Shown here in pieces: positions 16,892-24,472 of a stretch of 33,626 bases of DNA. Where the stretch lies: NCBI GenBank assembly GCA_017451425.1, contig JAFSPP010000065.1:1-33626 (forward strand), in the 5' to 3' direction. The notes under the pieces were generated by a model. It worked only from the letters and a program-made list of their open reading frames with translations. It was not told the DNA's origin and did no database searches. The translations under genes were made by a program, and so were the position numbers. The stretch's first letter is position 1. Each line of letters starts with the position of its first letter. The stretch comes from Clostridia bacterium. Its GTDB lineage: Bacteria; Bacillota; Clostridia; Oscillospirales; Acutalibacteraceae.

Positions 16892-18142
16892 TTATTTGAT
16901 CATTATCTCGTCGCGGATGAATTTCTCAATTTCCTTCTGAGTATAGACAACCTTTACGGGATATGTGGGCATGATCTCATCAAGGCAGTGCTCTGCAATC
17001 CAGGGGATATCCTCTTCCTTGATGCAGTCGAAGCCTGTGGGGATGTCCATGCGCTCGTTCATAGCTCTGATCTCAGCTATGAAATTGTGGGCCTTCTCCT
17101 TGTCGTTTGCGCCTGTGATGCCGACATAGTCAGCGATTTCGGCGAGCTTATCCTCAACAGCCGGGCCGAGGAAGCAGTCTGAGAAGACATGGGGAAGGAT
17201 TACGGACATTGCAAGGCCGTGAGGCACGCCGTATTTACCGCCGAGTCTGTGGCCGATGCCGTGAACATAGCCAACGCCGCCGCGTGTGAAGCAGAGGCCG
17301 GCATAGTAGGAGGCGAGAAGCATATTTCCGCGTGCTTCAAGGTCGCCGCCGTCATTGTAAGCTTTCTCGAGGTTCTCGAAGATGAGCTTGATGGCTTTAA
17401 GTCCGTAGGTGTTGAACTTCTTGTCGTTGTACCAGATGTTGGTATAACCCTCAACAGCGTGGGTCATGGCGTCCATACCGGTTGTGGAAGTGATCTTCTT
17501 CGGAAGTCCGGTTGTGAGTTCAGGGTCGAGTACGGCATAGCGTGCGCGAATGAACGGGTCCATAATCGGGAATTTGTCGTGGGTCTGGGTATCCGTGATA
17601 ACCGCAGCGATTGTGGTCTCGGAACCTGTGCCGGCTGTCGTGGGAACAGCGTAAAGCGGCGGAGGAATAAGGCCGTTCATCTTTCTTGCGGGCATGAATA
17701 CCATGAATACGCCCTTCATCTTCTTGACGGGGCGCTCAGGTCTCGCATAACGGGCGATGATACCTTTTGCGCAGTCCATCGGAGAACCGCCGCCTACTGC
17801 GATGACAGCCTGGCAGCCGTTGTCCTTGTAGAGCTGGAGTCCGGCTTCTACGTTCTCAACTGACGGGTTCGGCTGAACCTCATCATAGACAACGTATTTG
17901 ATGCCCTGCTCGTCGAGAGCCTTGAAAAGGCCGTCAAGAAGGTTGAGGCTCATGAGGCCCTTATCTGTTACGACAAGGATGCTCTTCTTGCCCTTCTTCT
18001 TAACTACTGCGGGCAGCTTTTTGATAGCGCCGGGACCATCTATAATTGTCGGATCCGGGAAGATCCAGCCCCATGCGTACATGAGCGCGCAGAGAACGAC
18101 TTCCTCTGCTCTCCATTTAAGGATTTTGAGTTTCCAAAACAT
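16892..18142 (-). CDS. Iron-containing alcohol dehydrogenase
   Basis: 416 residues of the group III Fe-ADH family. The nucleotide-binding GGGSPMDCAKG follows the N-terminal Rossmann part. Metal ligands are visible as Asp and His in GMDAMTHAVE and two His in the pattern HGIGHRLGGKYGVPHG. It interconverts alcohols and aldehydes with NAD(P)H; members include butanol, 1,3-propanediol and lactaldehyde reductases, so the substrate is uncertain. The N-terminus is about 30 residues longer than the minimal fold, with a hydrophobic CALMYAWGW segment seen in a clostridial subgroup. GGGAGG directly upstream supports the start. It is divergent from gdhA across 256 bp and probably serves fermentative redox balance. 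Confidence 0.9.
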   Translation of the reverse strand: MFWKLKILKWRAEEVVLCALMYAWGWIFPDPTIIDGPGAIKKLPAVVKKKGKKSILVVTDKGLMSLNLLDGLFKALDEQGIKYVVYDEVQPNPSVENVEAGLQLYKDNGCQAVIAVGGGSPMDCAKGIIARYARPERPVKKMKGVFMVFMPARKMNGLIPPPLYAVPTTAGTGSETTIAAVITDTQTHDKFPIMDPFIRARYAVLDPELTTGLPKKITSTTGMDAMTHAVEGYTNIWYNDKKFNTYGLKAIKLIFENLEKAYNDGGDLEARGNMLLASYYAGLCFTRGGVGYVHGIGHRLGGKYGVPHGLAMSVILPHVFSDCFLGPAVEDKLAEIADYVGITGANDKEKAHNFIAEIRAMNERMDIPTGFDCIKEEDIPWIAEHCLDEIMPTYPVKVVYTQKEIEKFIRDEIMIK

Positions 18143-18300
18143 TGAATTTTGCCTCCCTTATTTTGTTTTCCGTTAAAGGACATTATCATTATAAACCAAC
18201 GGCATTTTAATTGGTATTGACAAATTGTTAAACATAAAAACCAAATTTTTATACAATAATTACACAAGCAAAGGGAATTTTTAGGACACTTTGAAGCAAA

Positions 18301-18330
18301 TTTGCAAGTTCGGAAATTTTAACTTGCAAA
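18301..18330. repeat. Perfect 10-bp inverted repeat upstream of gdhA
   Basis: TTTGCAAGTT (18301-18310) and AACTTGCAAA (18321-18330) are perfect inverted copies with a 10-bp spacer, ending 4 bp before the gdhA -35. GCAAATTTGC (18296-18305) overlaps the left arm, and TTTGCAAG recurs at 18375-18382. It is a likely regulator-binding site. Confidence 0.6.
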
Positions 18331-18334
18331 ACTA

Positions 18335-18363
18335 TTGACTTTAGCGCGTTAAAGTAGTATAGT
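18335..18363 (+). promoter_or_regulatory. gdhA promoter
   Basis: TTGACT (18335-18340) and TATAGT (18358-18363) with a 17-bp spacer, 35 bp before the start codon. Both boxes are within one base of the vegetative sigma consensus. Confidence 0.8.
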
Positions 18364-18398
18364 TTTTCCATATTTTTGCAAGAAAGGTCGAATGAATT

Positions 18399-19745
18399 AT
18401 GAATGAATACATTGCAGATGTAATCGCACGCGTCGAAGCACGTGACGGTGAGAAGCCTGAGTTTATTCAGACGGTTAAGGAGGTTTTCGGCTCCCTTGAA
18501 AAGGTTGTCGAGCAGCGCCCCGAAATTGAGGCGAACGATATCCTCGGCCGTATGGCTAACCCCGAGCGTTTCATCAGCTTCCGTGTGGCATGGGTCAATG
18601 ACGCAGGCAAGGTTCAGGTAAACCGCGGTTACAGGGTACAGTTCAACTCTGCAATCGGCCCTTACAAGGGCGGTCTTCGTTTCCATCCGACCGTAAATCC
18701 CTCAATCATCTGGTTCCTCGGTTTTGAGCAGGTTTTCAAAAACTCCCTCACAAGCCTTCCCATGGGCGGCGGTAAGGGCGGCTCCGACTTCGACCCCAAG
18801 GGCAAGTCAGACGCCGAGGTTATGCGCTTCTGCCAGGCATTCATGACTGAGCTTCAGCGCCATATCGGACCGAGCGTCGACGTGCCCGCAGGCGACATCG
18901 GCGTCGGAGGCCGCGAGATAGGCTTCCTCTTCGGTCAGTACAAGCGCATCCGCGACGCCTATGAAAACGGCGTACTTACGGGTAAAGGCATGAGCTACGG
19001 CGGATCTCTCATCCGTCCGGAGGCCACCGGTTACGGCGCAATTTACTATACACAGGAACTCCTTCGCCACGAGGGCGAGGAAGTAGCGGGCAAGACCTTC
19101 ATCGTTTCCGGTTACGGCAACGTTGCCTGGGGCGCCTGCAAGAAGATCGCCGAACTCGGCGGCAAGGCAGTCACACTCTCCGGTTCAGCCGGTTATGTAT
19201 ATGATCCCGAAGGCATCACCACCGAGGAGAAACTCAACTACGTACTCGAGATGCGTACGGTCGGCAAGAACGGCCTTAAAGACTACGCCGAGAAATTCGG
19301 AGCACAGTTCTTCCCGGGCGAGAAGCCCTGGGGTGTCAAGGGCGATGTAGCTTTACCCTGCGCAACACAGAACGAGGTTGACGTAAAAGAGGCTGAGCAG
19401 ATCATTGCAAACGGCACCAAGTACTACATCGAGGTCTCCAACATGCCCACAACCGAGGCGGCTGTTGAGACTCTCCTTAAAGCCGGTCTTATCGTTGCTC
19501 CTTCAAAGGCAGTAAACGCCGGCGGCGTCGCAGTATCCGGCCTTGAGATGAGCCAGAACTCCGAGCGTCTTTCATGGACTGCCGAGGAGGTCGACGCGAA
19601 GCTCCACGACATTATGGTCAACATCTACAACCAGTCAGTGGCTGCAGCGGAGAAATACGGCCTCGGCTACGACCTCATCGCAGGCGCAAATATTGCGGGC
19701 TTCGAGAAGGTTGCGGACGCAATGCTCGCACAGGGTATTATGTAA
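18399..19745 (+). CDS. gdhA: NADP-type glutamate dehydrogenase
   Basis: 448 residues, typical of the hexameric NADP-specific small-subunit class. The substrate-binding PMGGGKGGSDFDPKG carries the active Lys126, preceded by GPYKGGLRFHP, and the Rossmann motif GYGNVA is in the second domain. It aminates 2-oxoglutarate with ammonium to give glutamate, the main ammonium assimilation route in many gut anaerobes. The cofactor class is inferred from overall resemblance. It is monocistronic, with its own promoter and a strong terminator. Palindromic sites upstream suggest nitrogen-status or similar control. Confidence 0.95.
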   Translation: MNEYIADVIARVEARDGEKPEFIQTVKEVFGSLEKVVEQRPEIEANDILGRMANPERFISFRVAWVNDAGKVQVNRGYRVQFNSAIGPYKGGLRFHPTVNPSIIWFLGFEQVFKNSLTSLPMGGGKGGSDFDPKGKSDAEVMRFCQAFMTELQRHIGPSVDVPAGDIGVGGREIGFLFGQYKRIRDAYENGVLTGKGMSYGGSLIRPEATGYGAIYYTQELLRHEGEEVAGKTFIVSGYGNVAWGACKKIAELGGKAVTLSGSAGYVYDPEGITTEEKLNYVLEMRTVGKNGLKDYAEKFGAQFFPGEKPWGVKGDVALPCATQNEVDVKEAEQIIANGTKYYIEVSNMPTTEAAVETLLKAGLIVAPSKAVNAGGVAVSGLEMSQNSERLSWTAEEVDAKLHDIMVNIYNQSVAAAEKYGLGYDLIAGANIAGFEKVADAMLAQGIM

Positions 19746-19756
19746 CTGAATAATTG

Positions 19757-19785
19757 AGAGGGCCTTGAAAAAGGCCCTCTTTTTG
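19757..19785 (+). terminator. Intrinsic terminator of gdhA
   Basis: A 10-bp perfect stem (19757-19766 with 19771-19780), GAAA loop and T-run. It begins 11 bp after the gdhA stop codon. Confidence 0.95.
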
Positions 19786-19793
19786 TGTATAAT
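19765..19793 (+). promoter_or_regulatory. Promoter nested in the gdhA terminator
   Basis: TTGAAA (19765-19770) spans the terminator loop, and TATAAT (19788-19793) follows the U-tract, with exactly 17 bp between. It would drive the 69-residue protein, rimO and pgsA. Confidence 0.7.
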
Positions 19794-19845
19794 TAGTTTG
19801 CGGCCCAGAACTTTTGTTTGTTTTATGATATCCGGAGGTGAAAGT

Positions 19846-20055
19846 ATGAACATTATCGAATGCGCGGAACAACTCAGAAGAAGAGGCTTTAAGGCTTATT
19901 GCTGGAAGCCCGGCGAACACACGTCAGAACCGGACATTGTGGCCGAAAAAGGCGGCAGACTTTACAACGTTTACCTTGAGAAAGACCCGTCGCGGGAGGC
20001 CGCGGAGGAGGAATTCGCGAAGGTACACGGCGCTCAGGTCCTTTATCTCGCCTGA
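19846..20055 (+). CDS. Small protein of unknown function, degenerate nuclease-fold-like
   Basis: 69 residues from the ATG at 19846, supported by GGAGGTG at 19834-19840. The N-terminal helix (ECAEQLRRRGFKAY) is followed by EPDIVAEKGGRLYNVYLEKD and a C-terminal Glu/Ala-rich helix ending in the strand AQVLYLA. The order helix, PD...strand...EK resembles the core of small PD-(D/E)xK nucleases or resolvases, but the (D/E)-x-K pair is not intact (Leu-Glu-Lys instead). It may be an inactive relative, or the likeness may be chance. It lies 35 bp ahead of rimO on the same strand. Function not recognised. Confidence 0.7.
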   Translation: MNIIECAEQLRRRGFKAYCWKPGEHTSEPDIVAEKGGRLYNVYLEKDPSREAAEEEFAKVHGAQVLYLA

Positions 20056-20090
20056 GCGAAACAGCGCGGCCGCAAAAGGGGAAGGGAACT

Positions 20091-21413
20091 ATGGCTAAAG
20101 TAGGAATGATATCTCTCGGCTGCCCGAAGAATCAGGTTGACGCGGAGCTCATGCTCGCGAAACTTCAGAGTGCCGGACACGAGATTAAAAGCGAAGTATA
20201 TGACTGCGACGCGGTCATAATAAATACATGCGGCTTCATCGAGGACGCGAAGCGCGAGGCCATTGACAATATTCTCGAGATGATCGACTCGAAAGAGGCG
20301 GGCGAGATAAGCAAAATCATTGTCACCGGCTGCCTCGCCGAGCGCTACAGGGAGGAAATCCTTGCCGAGATGCCCGAAATAGACGCCGTTGTAGGCATAG
20401 GCAACAACGGCAATATCGTTGACATTCTTGAACAGACTCTGGAGTCTGAGACTCCCGTCATCGCCATCGGCGAGAAGGAGGCGCTTCCCCTCTGCGGGCA
20501 GCGTCTTCTGACCACGCCCGAATACTGGGCGTATCTGAAGGTCGCAGACGGCTGTTCCAACCGCTGCACCTACTGCGCAATCCCCGGCATACGCGGCCCG
20601 CAGAGGAGCCGCCCTCTTGAGGAGTGCGTCGAAGAGGCACGCGCCCTGGCCGCCGACGGCGTAAAAGAACTCATCATCATAGCTCAGGACACCACCCGCT
20701 ACGGCGAGGACCTCTACGGAGAGCCTAAACTCGCCGAGCTGCTGACAGAGCTCTGCAGGATAGACGAACTTGTCTGGATACGCATTCTCTACTGCTATCC
20801 CGACAGGCTGACCGATGACGTCCTCGATGTCATGGCGAGGGAGGAGAAGGTGTGCAACTACATCGACCTGCCCCTTCAGCACTGTAACGGCGACATTTTG
20901 AAACGTATGAACAGGCACGGCGACAGGGAGTCGCTGACTGCTCTCATAAACCGCATCCGCGAGAAGATTCCGGATGTCTGTATCCGCACGACCTTCATGA
21001 CCGGTTTCCCGGGTGAAACCGAGGAGAATTTCACGGAACTCGCCGAGTTTGTCAAGGAAATCGAGTTTGACCGCCTCGGCTGTTTTGCCTATTCCCCGGA
21101 GGAGGGAACGCCTGCGGCGGACTTCCCCGATCAGGTCGAACAGAGCGAAAAAATTCACCGCGGCGAGTTGATAATGGACTCCCAATATGGTATAGTTTTA
21201 GAACATAATAAGAAGTTGGTCGGAAAGACCCTGAAGATTATCGTTGACGGCTATGACCCGTATTCCGACGTCTATAAGGGACGCACCTTCCGTGACGCCC
21301 CCGAGATTGACGGAAAGATAAACTTCATCTCCGACAAGTCGTTCACACCGGGCACTTTTGTCGATGTAAAGGTCACCGATTTCAACGAATACGATCTTTT
21401 GGGAGAGGTTTAA
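20091..21413 (+). CDS. rimO: Ribosomal protein S12 methylthiotransferase RimO
   Basis: 440 residues with the three parts of methylthiotransferases: an N-terminal UPF0004 domain whose cysteines (11, 47, 81) bind the auxiliary iron-sulfur cluster, a radical SAM domain with CSNRCTYC (Cys155, 159, 162), and a C-terminal TRAM-like domain. The opening SLGCPKNQVDAE and the short GIRGPQRSR after the radical SAM cysteines fit RimO better than MiaB. It adds a methylthio group to an aspartate of ribosomal protein S12. Its stop overlaps the pgsA start (TAATG), so the two are coupled. Confidence 0.93.
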   Translation: MAKVGMISLGCPKNQVDAELMLAKLQSAGHEIKSEVYDCDAVIINTCGFIEDAKREAIDNILEMIDSKEAGEISKIIVTGCLAERYREEILAEMPEIDAVVGIGNNGNIVDILEQTLESETPVIAIGEKEALPLCGQRLLTTPEYWAYLKVADGCSNRCTYCAIPGIRGPQRSRPLEECVEEARALAADGVKELIIIAQDTTRYGEDLYGEPKLAELLTELCRIDELVWIRILYCYPDRLTDDVLDVMAREEKVCNYIDLPLQHCNGDILKRMNRHGDRESLTALINRIREKIPDVCIRTTFMTGFPGETEENFTELAEFVKEIEFDRLGCFAYSPEEGTPAADFPDQVEQSEKIHRGELIMDSQYGIVLEHNKKLVGKTLKIIVDGYDPYSDVYKGRTFRDAPEIDGKINFISDKSFTPGTFVDVKVTDFNEYDLLGEV

Positions 21414-21982
21414 TGAATACCCCGAATATTCTTACAATCTCGCGCATGATACTGACACCGGTTTTTCTTGCGGTGTTTCTGATCAAGGCCATTCCGTATC
21501 ACTACGCGATAGCGCTTGTCATATTCATAATAGGTTCGCTGACCGATCTCTTTGACGGCAAGATAGCGAGAAAAAGAGGCATTGTCACAAACTTCGGCAA
21601 ATTTGCCGACCCGCTTGCGGACAAGATGCTGACCACAGCAGCCATACTCGGATTTATAGCTGTCGGCTACTGTAACATCTGGGTTCTTTTCATCATCCTT
21701 TTCAGGGAGTTTGCGGTAAGTTCGATGAGGCTTGTCGCCGCCAGCGACGGCATAGTCATTCCCGCAAACATGTGGGGCAAGGTCAAGACGACCATCCAGA
21801 TGGTCGCGAGCATAGTCATCATGCTCCTTCTCTCTGTACGCTTTGACTTCGGTGTTGAGTCCGTCGCATCGGTAAGCCTGATTGTTGCAAGTGTCCTTCT
21901 CTGGCTCATGGCTGCGGCCACGGCCATCTCAGGCGTTGTCTACGTCATACAGGGCACCAAGGTAATTGACTTTTCAAAATAA
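21413..21982 (+). CDS. pgsA: CDP-diacylglycerol-glycerol-3-phosphate 3-phosphatidyltransferase
   Basis: 189 residues with several membrane helices and the complete CDP-alcohol phosphotransferase motif: Asp45, Asp48-Gly, Ala-Arg (52-53), Gly62, Asp66 and Asp70. It makes phosphatidylglycerol phosphate from CDP-diacylglycerol and glycerol 3-phosphate in the cytoplasmic membrane. The rimO-pgsA pair is common in Firmicutes. Its 3' end contains the promoter of the following T-box operon. Confidence 0.92.
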   Translation: MNTPNILTISRMILTPVFLAVFLIKAIPYHYAIALVIFIIGSLTDLFDGKIARKRGIVTNFGKFADPLADKMLTTAAILGFIAVGYCNIWVLFIILFREFAVSSMRLVAASDGIVIPANMWGKVKTTIQMVASIVIMLLLSVRFDFGVESVASVSLIVASVLLWLMAAATAISGVVYVIQGTKVIDFSK

Positions 21983-21993
21983 AAGATTATAAT
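21966..21993 (+). promoter_or_regulatory. Promoter of the cysE-cysS operon
   Basis: TTGACT (21966-21971) and TATAAT (21988-21993) with a 16-bp spacer. The -35 lies inside the end of pgsA. Transcription would begin near 22000, right at the T-box leader. Confidence 0.75.
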
Positions 21994-21999
21994 AGCCTT

Positions 22000-22199
22000 A
22001 CATTTAAATAGAGCGTTGAACGGGAAGAGTAACGAAACAGATTGCGCAAGAGAAGAGAGGCCGTTGGCTGTAAGCCTCTCCCGCAGGAGTTTTGCGAAAG
22101 TGCGCCCGGGAGCTTATTACATTAATGAGTTATAAACCGGAGTGGAACCGCGGTTACCCCGCCTCCGTCGCCTTATGGCGGCAGAGGCGTTGTTTTTTT
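22000..22199 (+). promoter_or_regulatory. T-box riboswitch, cysteine-specific
   Basis: The T-box core GGAGTGGAACCGCGG lies at 22139-22153. Upstream Stem I shows an AGTA-containing 5' arm, a distal hairpin GAGAGGC/GCCTCTC, and a pairing CGCAA/TTGCG. The specifier codon is read as TGC (Cys) at 22101-22103, after GAAAG and just before the closing CCCG. The T-box bulge TGGA (22143-22146) complements UCCA, the expected end of tRNA-Cys with discriminator U. A terminator follows. Uncharged tRNA-Cys should favour antitermination and expression of cysE and cysS. Confidence 0.92.
22160..22199 (+). terminator. Regulated terminator of the T-box leader
   Basis: CGCCTC pairs with GAGGCG, and GTCGCC with GGCGGC across one mismatch, around a TTAT loop. 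A run of seven T follows. The 5' arm would be sequestered by the antiterminator when uncharged tRNA-Cys binds. Confidence 0.9.
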
Positions 22200-22214
22200 C
22201 TTTGGAGGGAATAT

Positions 22215-22844
22215 ATGAACCCTGTTTTCAAAATGCTTGAATATCTTCATGAGGATGTAAAATGCGTAAAGGAGCGCGACCCCGCAGCGCGCGGCACTGC
22301 CGAGGTGCTTCTTCTGTACCCGGGCCTTCATGCCATCTGGTACTACAGAGTTGCGCACTATTTTCAGAACAGAAAGTTTTACTTCATTGCCCGTGCCATT
22401 TCACAGCGCGCGGCAAAGAAGACCGGAATTGAAATACATCCCGCAGCCACAATAGGCCACCGCTTCTTCATAGACCACGGCCACGGAGTCGTAATAGGTG
22501 AGACCACGGAGATAGGCGACGACGTCACCATCTACCAGGGTGTCACCCTGGGCGGTACGGGTAAGGACAAGGGCAAGCGCCATCCGACAATAGGCAACAA
22601 TGTCATGATAGGAGCGGGCGCCAAGGTCCTCGGCCCCTTCAGGGTCGGCGACAATTCCAATGTCGCGGCCGGCGCGGTTGTGCTGGACGAGATTCCCGAC
22701 AACTGCACGGCTGTAGGCGTCCCGGCACAGATTGTCCGCCGCGACGGCGTACGTGTCGACGACCTCGACCAGATTCACGTACCTGACCCTGTCAGAAACG
22801 AACTTGCCTCACTTCAGAGACAGATAGATGAACTGAAAAAGTAA
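22215..22844 (+). CDS. cysE: Serine O-acetyltransferase
   Basis: 209 residues from the ATG at 22215 (TTTGGAGGG just upstream); a longer in-frame reading would run through the T-box leader and is rejected. The C-terminal half is a left-handed beta-helix of hexapeptide repeats with [18 protein letters not shown] and the catalytic-loop segment [12 protein letters not shown], typical of CysE. It acetylates serine from acetyl-CoA to give O-acetylserine, the first step of cysteine synthesis. It is shorter at the N-terminus than the E. coli enzyme, as usual in Firmicutes. Controlled by the Cys T-box and followed by cysS. Confidence 0.94.
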   Translation: MNPVFKMLEYLHEDVKCVKERDPAARGTAEVLLLYPGLHAIWYYRVAHYFQNRKFYFIARAISQRAAKKTGIEIHPAATIGHRFFIDHGHGVVIGETTEIGDDVTIYQGVTLGGTGKDKGKRHPTIGNNVMIGAGAKVLGPFRVGDNSNVAAGAVVLDEIPDNCTAVGVPAQIVRRDGVRVDDLDQIHVPDPVRNELASLQRQIDELKK

Positions 22845-22865
22845 GCACTTTAAAGGAGAAGAAAG

Positions 22866-24263
22866 ATGAAAGTGTATTCAACCCTTACAAGACGTAAGGA
22901 AGAGCTTGAGCCTATTACACCGGGCGAGTTCAAGATATATGCCTGCGGACCTACGGTATACAACTACATCCATATAGGAAATGCCCGTCCGCTCTGCGTA
23001 TTTGACGTTCTCCGCCGCTACCTTGAGTACCGCGGATACAAAGTTACTTTTGTTCAGAACTTCACCGACATAGACGACAAGATAATCAAGAAGGCGAACG
23101 AGGAGGGCACTGATTACCTCACCGTTTCCAAGAAGTATATTGAGGAGTACTGGACAGACGCGCGCGGCATGAACATCCGCCCCGCCGACATCCATCCGAA
23201 GGCCACTGAAAACATTGACGAGATAATCGAAATAATCAGCTCGCTCATTGACGAGGGCCATGCATATGCTGTTGAAAACGGCGATGTATACTTCTCAACC
23301 AAGACTTTCCCCGAGTACGGCAAGCTCTCGCATCAGCCCCTTGAGGATCTCGAGGCGGGCGCCCGTATAAATATCGGCGAGCTGAAGAAGGATCCCATGG
23401 ACTTTGCGCTCTGGAAGGCCGCAAAGCCCGGTGAACCCTCCTGGGATTCGCCGTGGGGACAGGGCCGCCCGGGCTGGCACATAGAGTGCTCCGCCATGAA
23501 CCGCCGCTTCCTCGGCAATACAATTGACATTCACTGCGGCGGACAGGACCTCATCTTCCCGCACCATGAGAATGAGATTGCCCAGTCCGAGTGCTGCAAC
23601 GGTGTTCCGTTCGCAAACTACTGGATGCACAACGGTTACATCAACGTAGATAACGTAAAGATGTCCAAGTCACTCGGAAACTTCTTCACCGTACGCGACG
23701 TCGCGGAGAAGTACGGCTACGAGCCCATCCGTTATCTCATGATCTCCTCGCATTATCGCAATCCGATAAACTACAGCGTAGATGTCATTGAGCAGTGCAA
23801 GGCTGCACTTCAGCGCCTTTACACCTGCCGCGACGCCCTGGACTTTGCTGCCGAGAATGCGAAAAGGGCGAACAATCCGGAGGACTTCGAGCTCAAGAAG
23901 AAACTCGATGCCCACCGCTCTGAGTTTATTGAGGCTATGGATGACGACCTCAACACCGCAGACGCTCTCGCCGCAATCTACGACCTCGTCCGCGATATAA
24001 ATATCGCTCTCAAGGAGGGCGCATCCTCGAATATTATCGAGTATGCAAGCGAAGAATTTGACGAGCTCTGCGGCGTCCTGGGACTTGTCTACAACAGAAA
24101 GAAAGAGACCCTCGATCTCGACATCGAGAAACTTATAAATGAACGCAACGAGGCCCGTAAGAACAAGGATTTCGCCCTTGCCGACAAGATCCGCGATGAT
24201 CTGAAAGCGCAGGGCATAATACTTGAGGATACGCCTCAGGGTGTAAAGTGGCACAAGGAGTAA
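22866..24263 (+). CDS. cysS: Cysteinyl-tRNA synthetase
   Basis: 465 residues, normal length. The class I signature is present as YIHIGNARP (HIGH-like), with the zinc-binding Cys27 in ACGPTVYN, further zinc ligands in WHIECSAM and FPHHENE, and KMSKS in VKMSKSLGN. The C-terminal DALR-type helical domain ends the protein. It charges tRNA-Cys with cysteine in the cytoplasm. AAAGGAG lies just before the ATG at 22866, 21 bp after cysE. Both genes answer to the same T-box, linking cysteine supply with tRNA-Cys charging. No terminator is seen directly after it. Confidence 0.97.
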   Translation: MKVYSTLTRRKEELEPITPGEFKIYACGPTVYNYIHIGNARPLCVFDVLRRYLEYRGYKVTFVQNFTDIDDKIIKKANEEGTDYLTVSKKYIEEYWTDARGMNIRPADIHPKATENIDEIIEIISSLIDEGHAYAVENGDVYFSTKTFPEYGKLSHQPLEDLEAGARINIGELKKDPMDFALWKAAKPGEPSWDSPWGQGRPGWHIECSAMNRRFLGNTIDIHCGGQDLIFPHHENEIAQSECCNGVPFANYWMHNGYINVDNVKMSKSLGNFFTVRDVAEKYGYEPIRYLMISSHYRNPINYSVDVIEQCKAALQRLYTCRDALDFAAENAKRANNPEDFELKKKLDAHRSEFIEAMDDDLNTADALAAIYDLVRDINIALKEGASSNIIEYASEEFDELCGVLGLVYNRKKETLDLDIEKLINERNEARKNKDFALADKIRDDLKAQGIILEDTPQGVKWHKE

Positions 24264-24318
24264 TTGTGCACCTTGCACATATTTTTACGGAGATGTTAAA
24301 AACTTTTGTAAGTTTATG

Positions 24319-24353
24319 TTGACTTTTTCTCTGATATAGGGTATAGTATACCC
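24319..24353 (+). promoter_or_regulatory. Consensus promoter with an operator-like palindrome between cysS and rplM
   Basis: TTGACT (24319-24324) and TATAGT (24342-24347) are separated by 17 bp. A perfect 15-bp palindrome, GGGTATA-G-TATACCC (24339-24353), covers the -10, suggesting repressor control. No protein gene follows on this strand for 270 bp. Confidence 0.65.
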
Positions 24354-24443
24354 AACGAAAAGTTTTTCATTTTAATATCTCCTTTATTTTGAATAATTAT
24401 CTCCTCAAGCCGAAGGCTCCGCCAAGTCCGGGCGGAGCCTTTG
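24354..24443 (+). ncRNA. Candidate small RNA
   Basis: A transcript from the promoter above would be about 90 nt. It is AU-rich and little structured at the 5' side, carries the octamer TATCTCCT twice (24376-24383 and 24398-24405, 22 nt apart), and ends in a strong 11-bp hairpin (24413-24423 with 24431-24441, loop AAGTCCG). The octamer is complementary to AGGAGATA, a Shine-Dalgarno-like sequence, so pairing with mRNA start sites is plausible. The U-tract after the hairpin is short, so the terminator is imperfect. The rest of the gene-free stretch 24264-24626 holds an 8-bp inverted repeat (24449-24456 with 24476-24483), phased repeats and the rplM promoter. Confidence 0.4.
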
Positions 24444-24472
24444 GTCTGCCCGTTTTTACGAAATTCGCAAGT

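Noticed and set aside
20043..21185. A 380-codon open frame on the minus strand opposite rimO
   Set aside because: rimO has complete cysteine motifs and a ribosome site. The antisense frame is a by-product of its codon bias and matches no family.
22092..22214. A 41-codon N-terminal extension of cysE
   Set aside because: It would cross the T-box stem, antiterminator and terminator. The ATG at 22215 has a strong ribosome site and gives the normal family start.
23670..24278. A 202-codon minus-strand frame opposite cysS
   Set aside because: A shadow of the cysS coding sequence, with no start signal.
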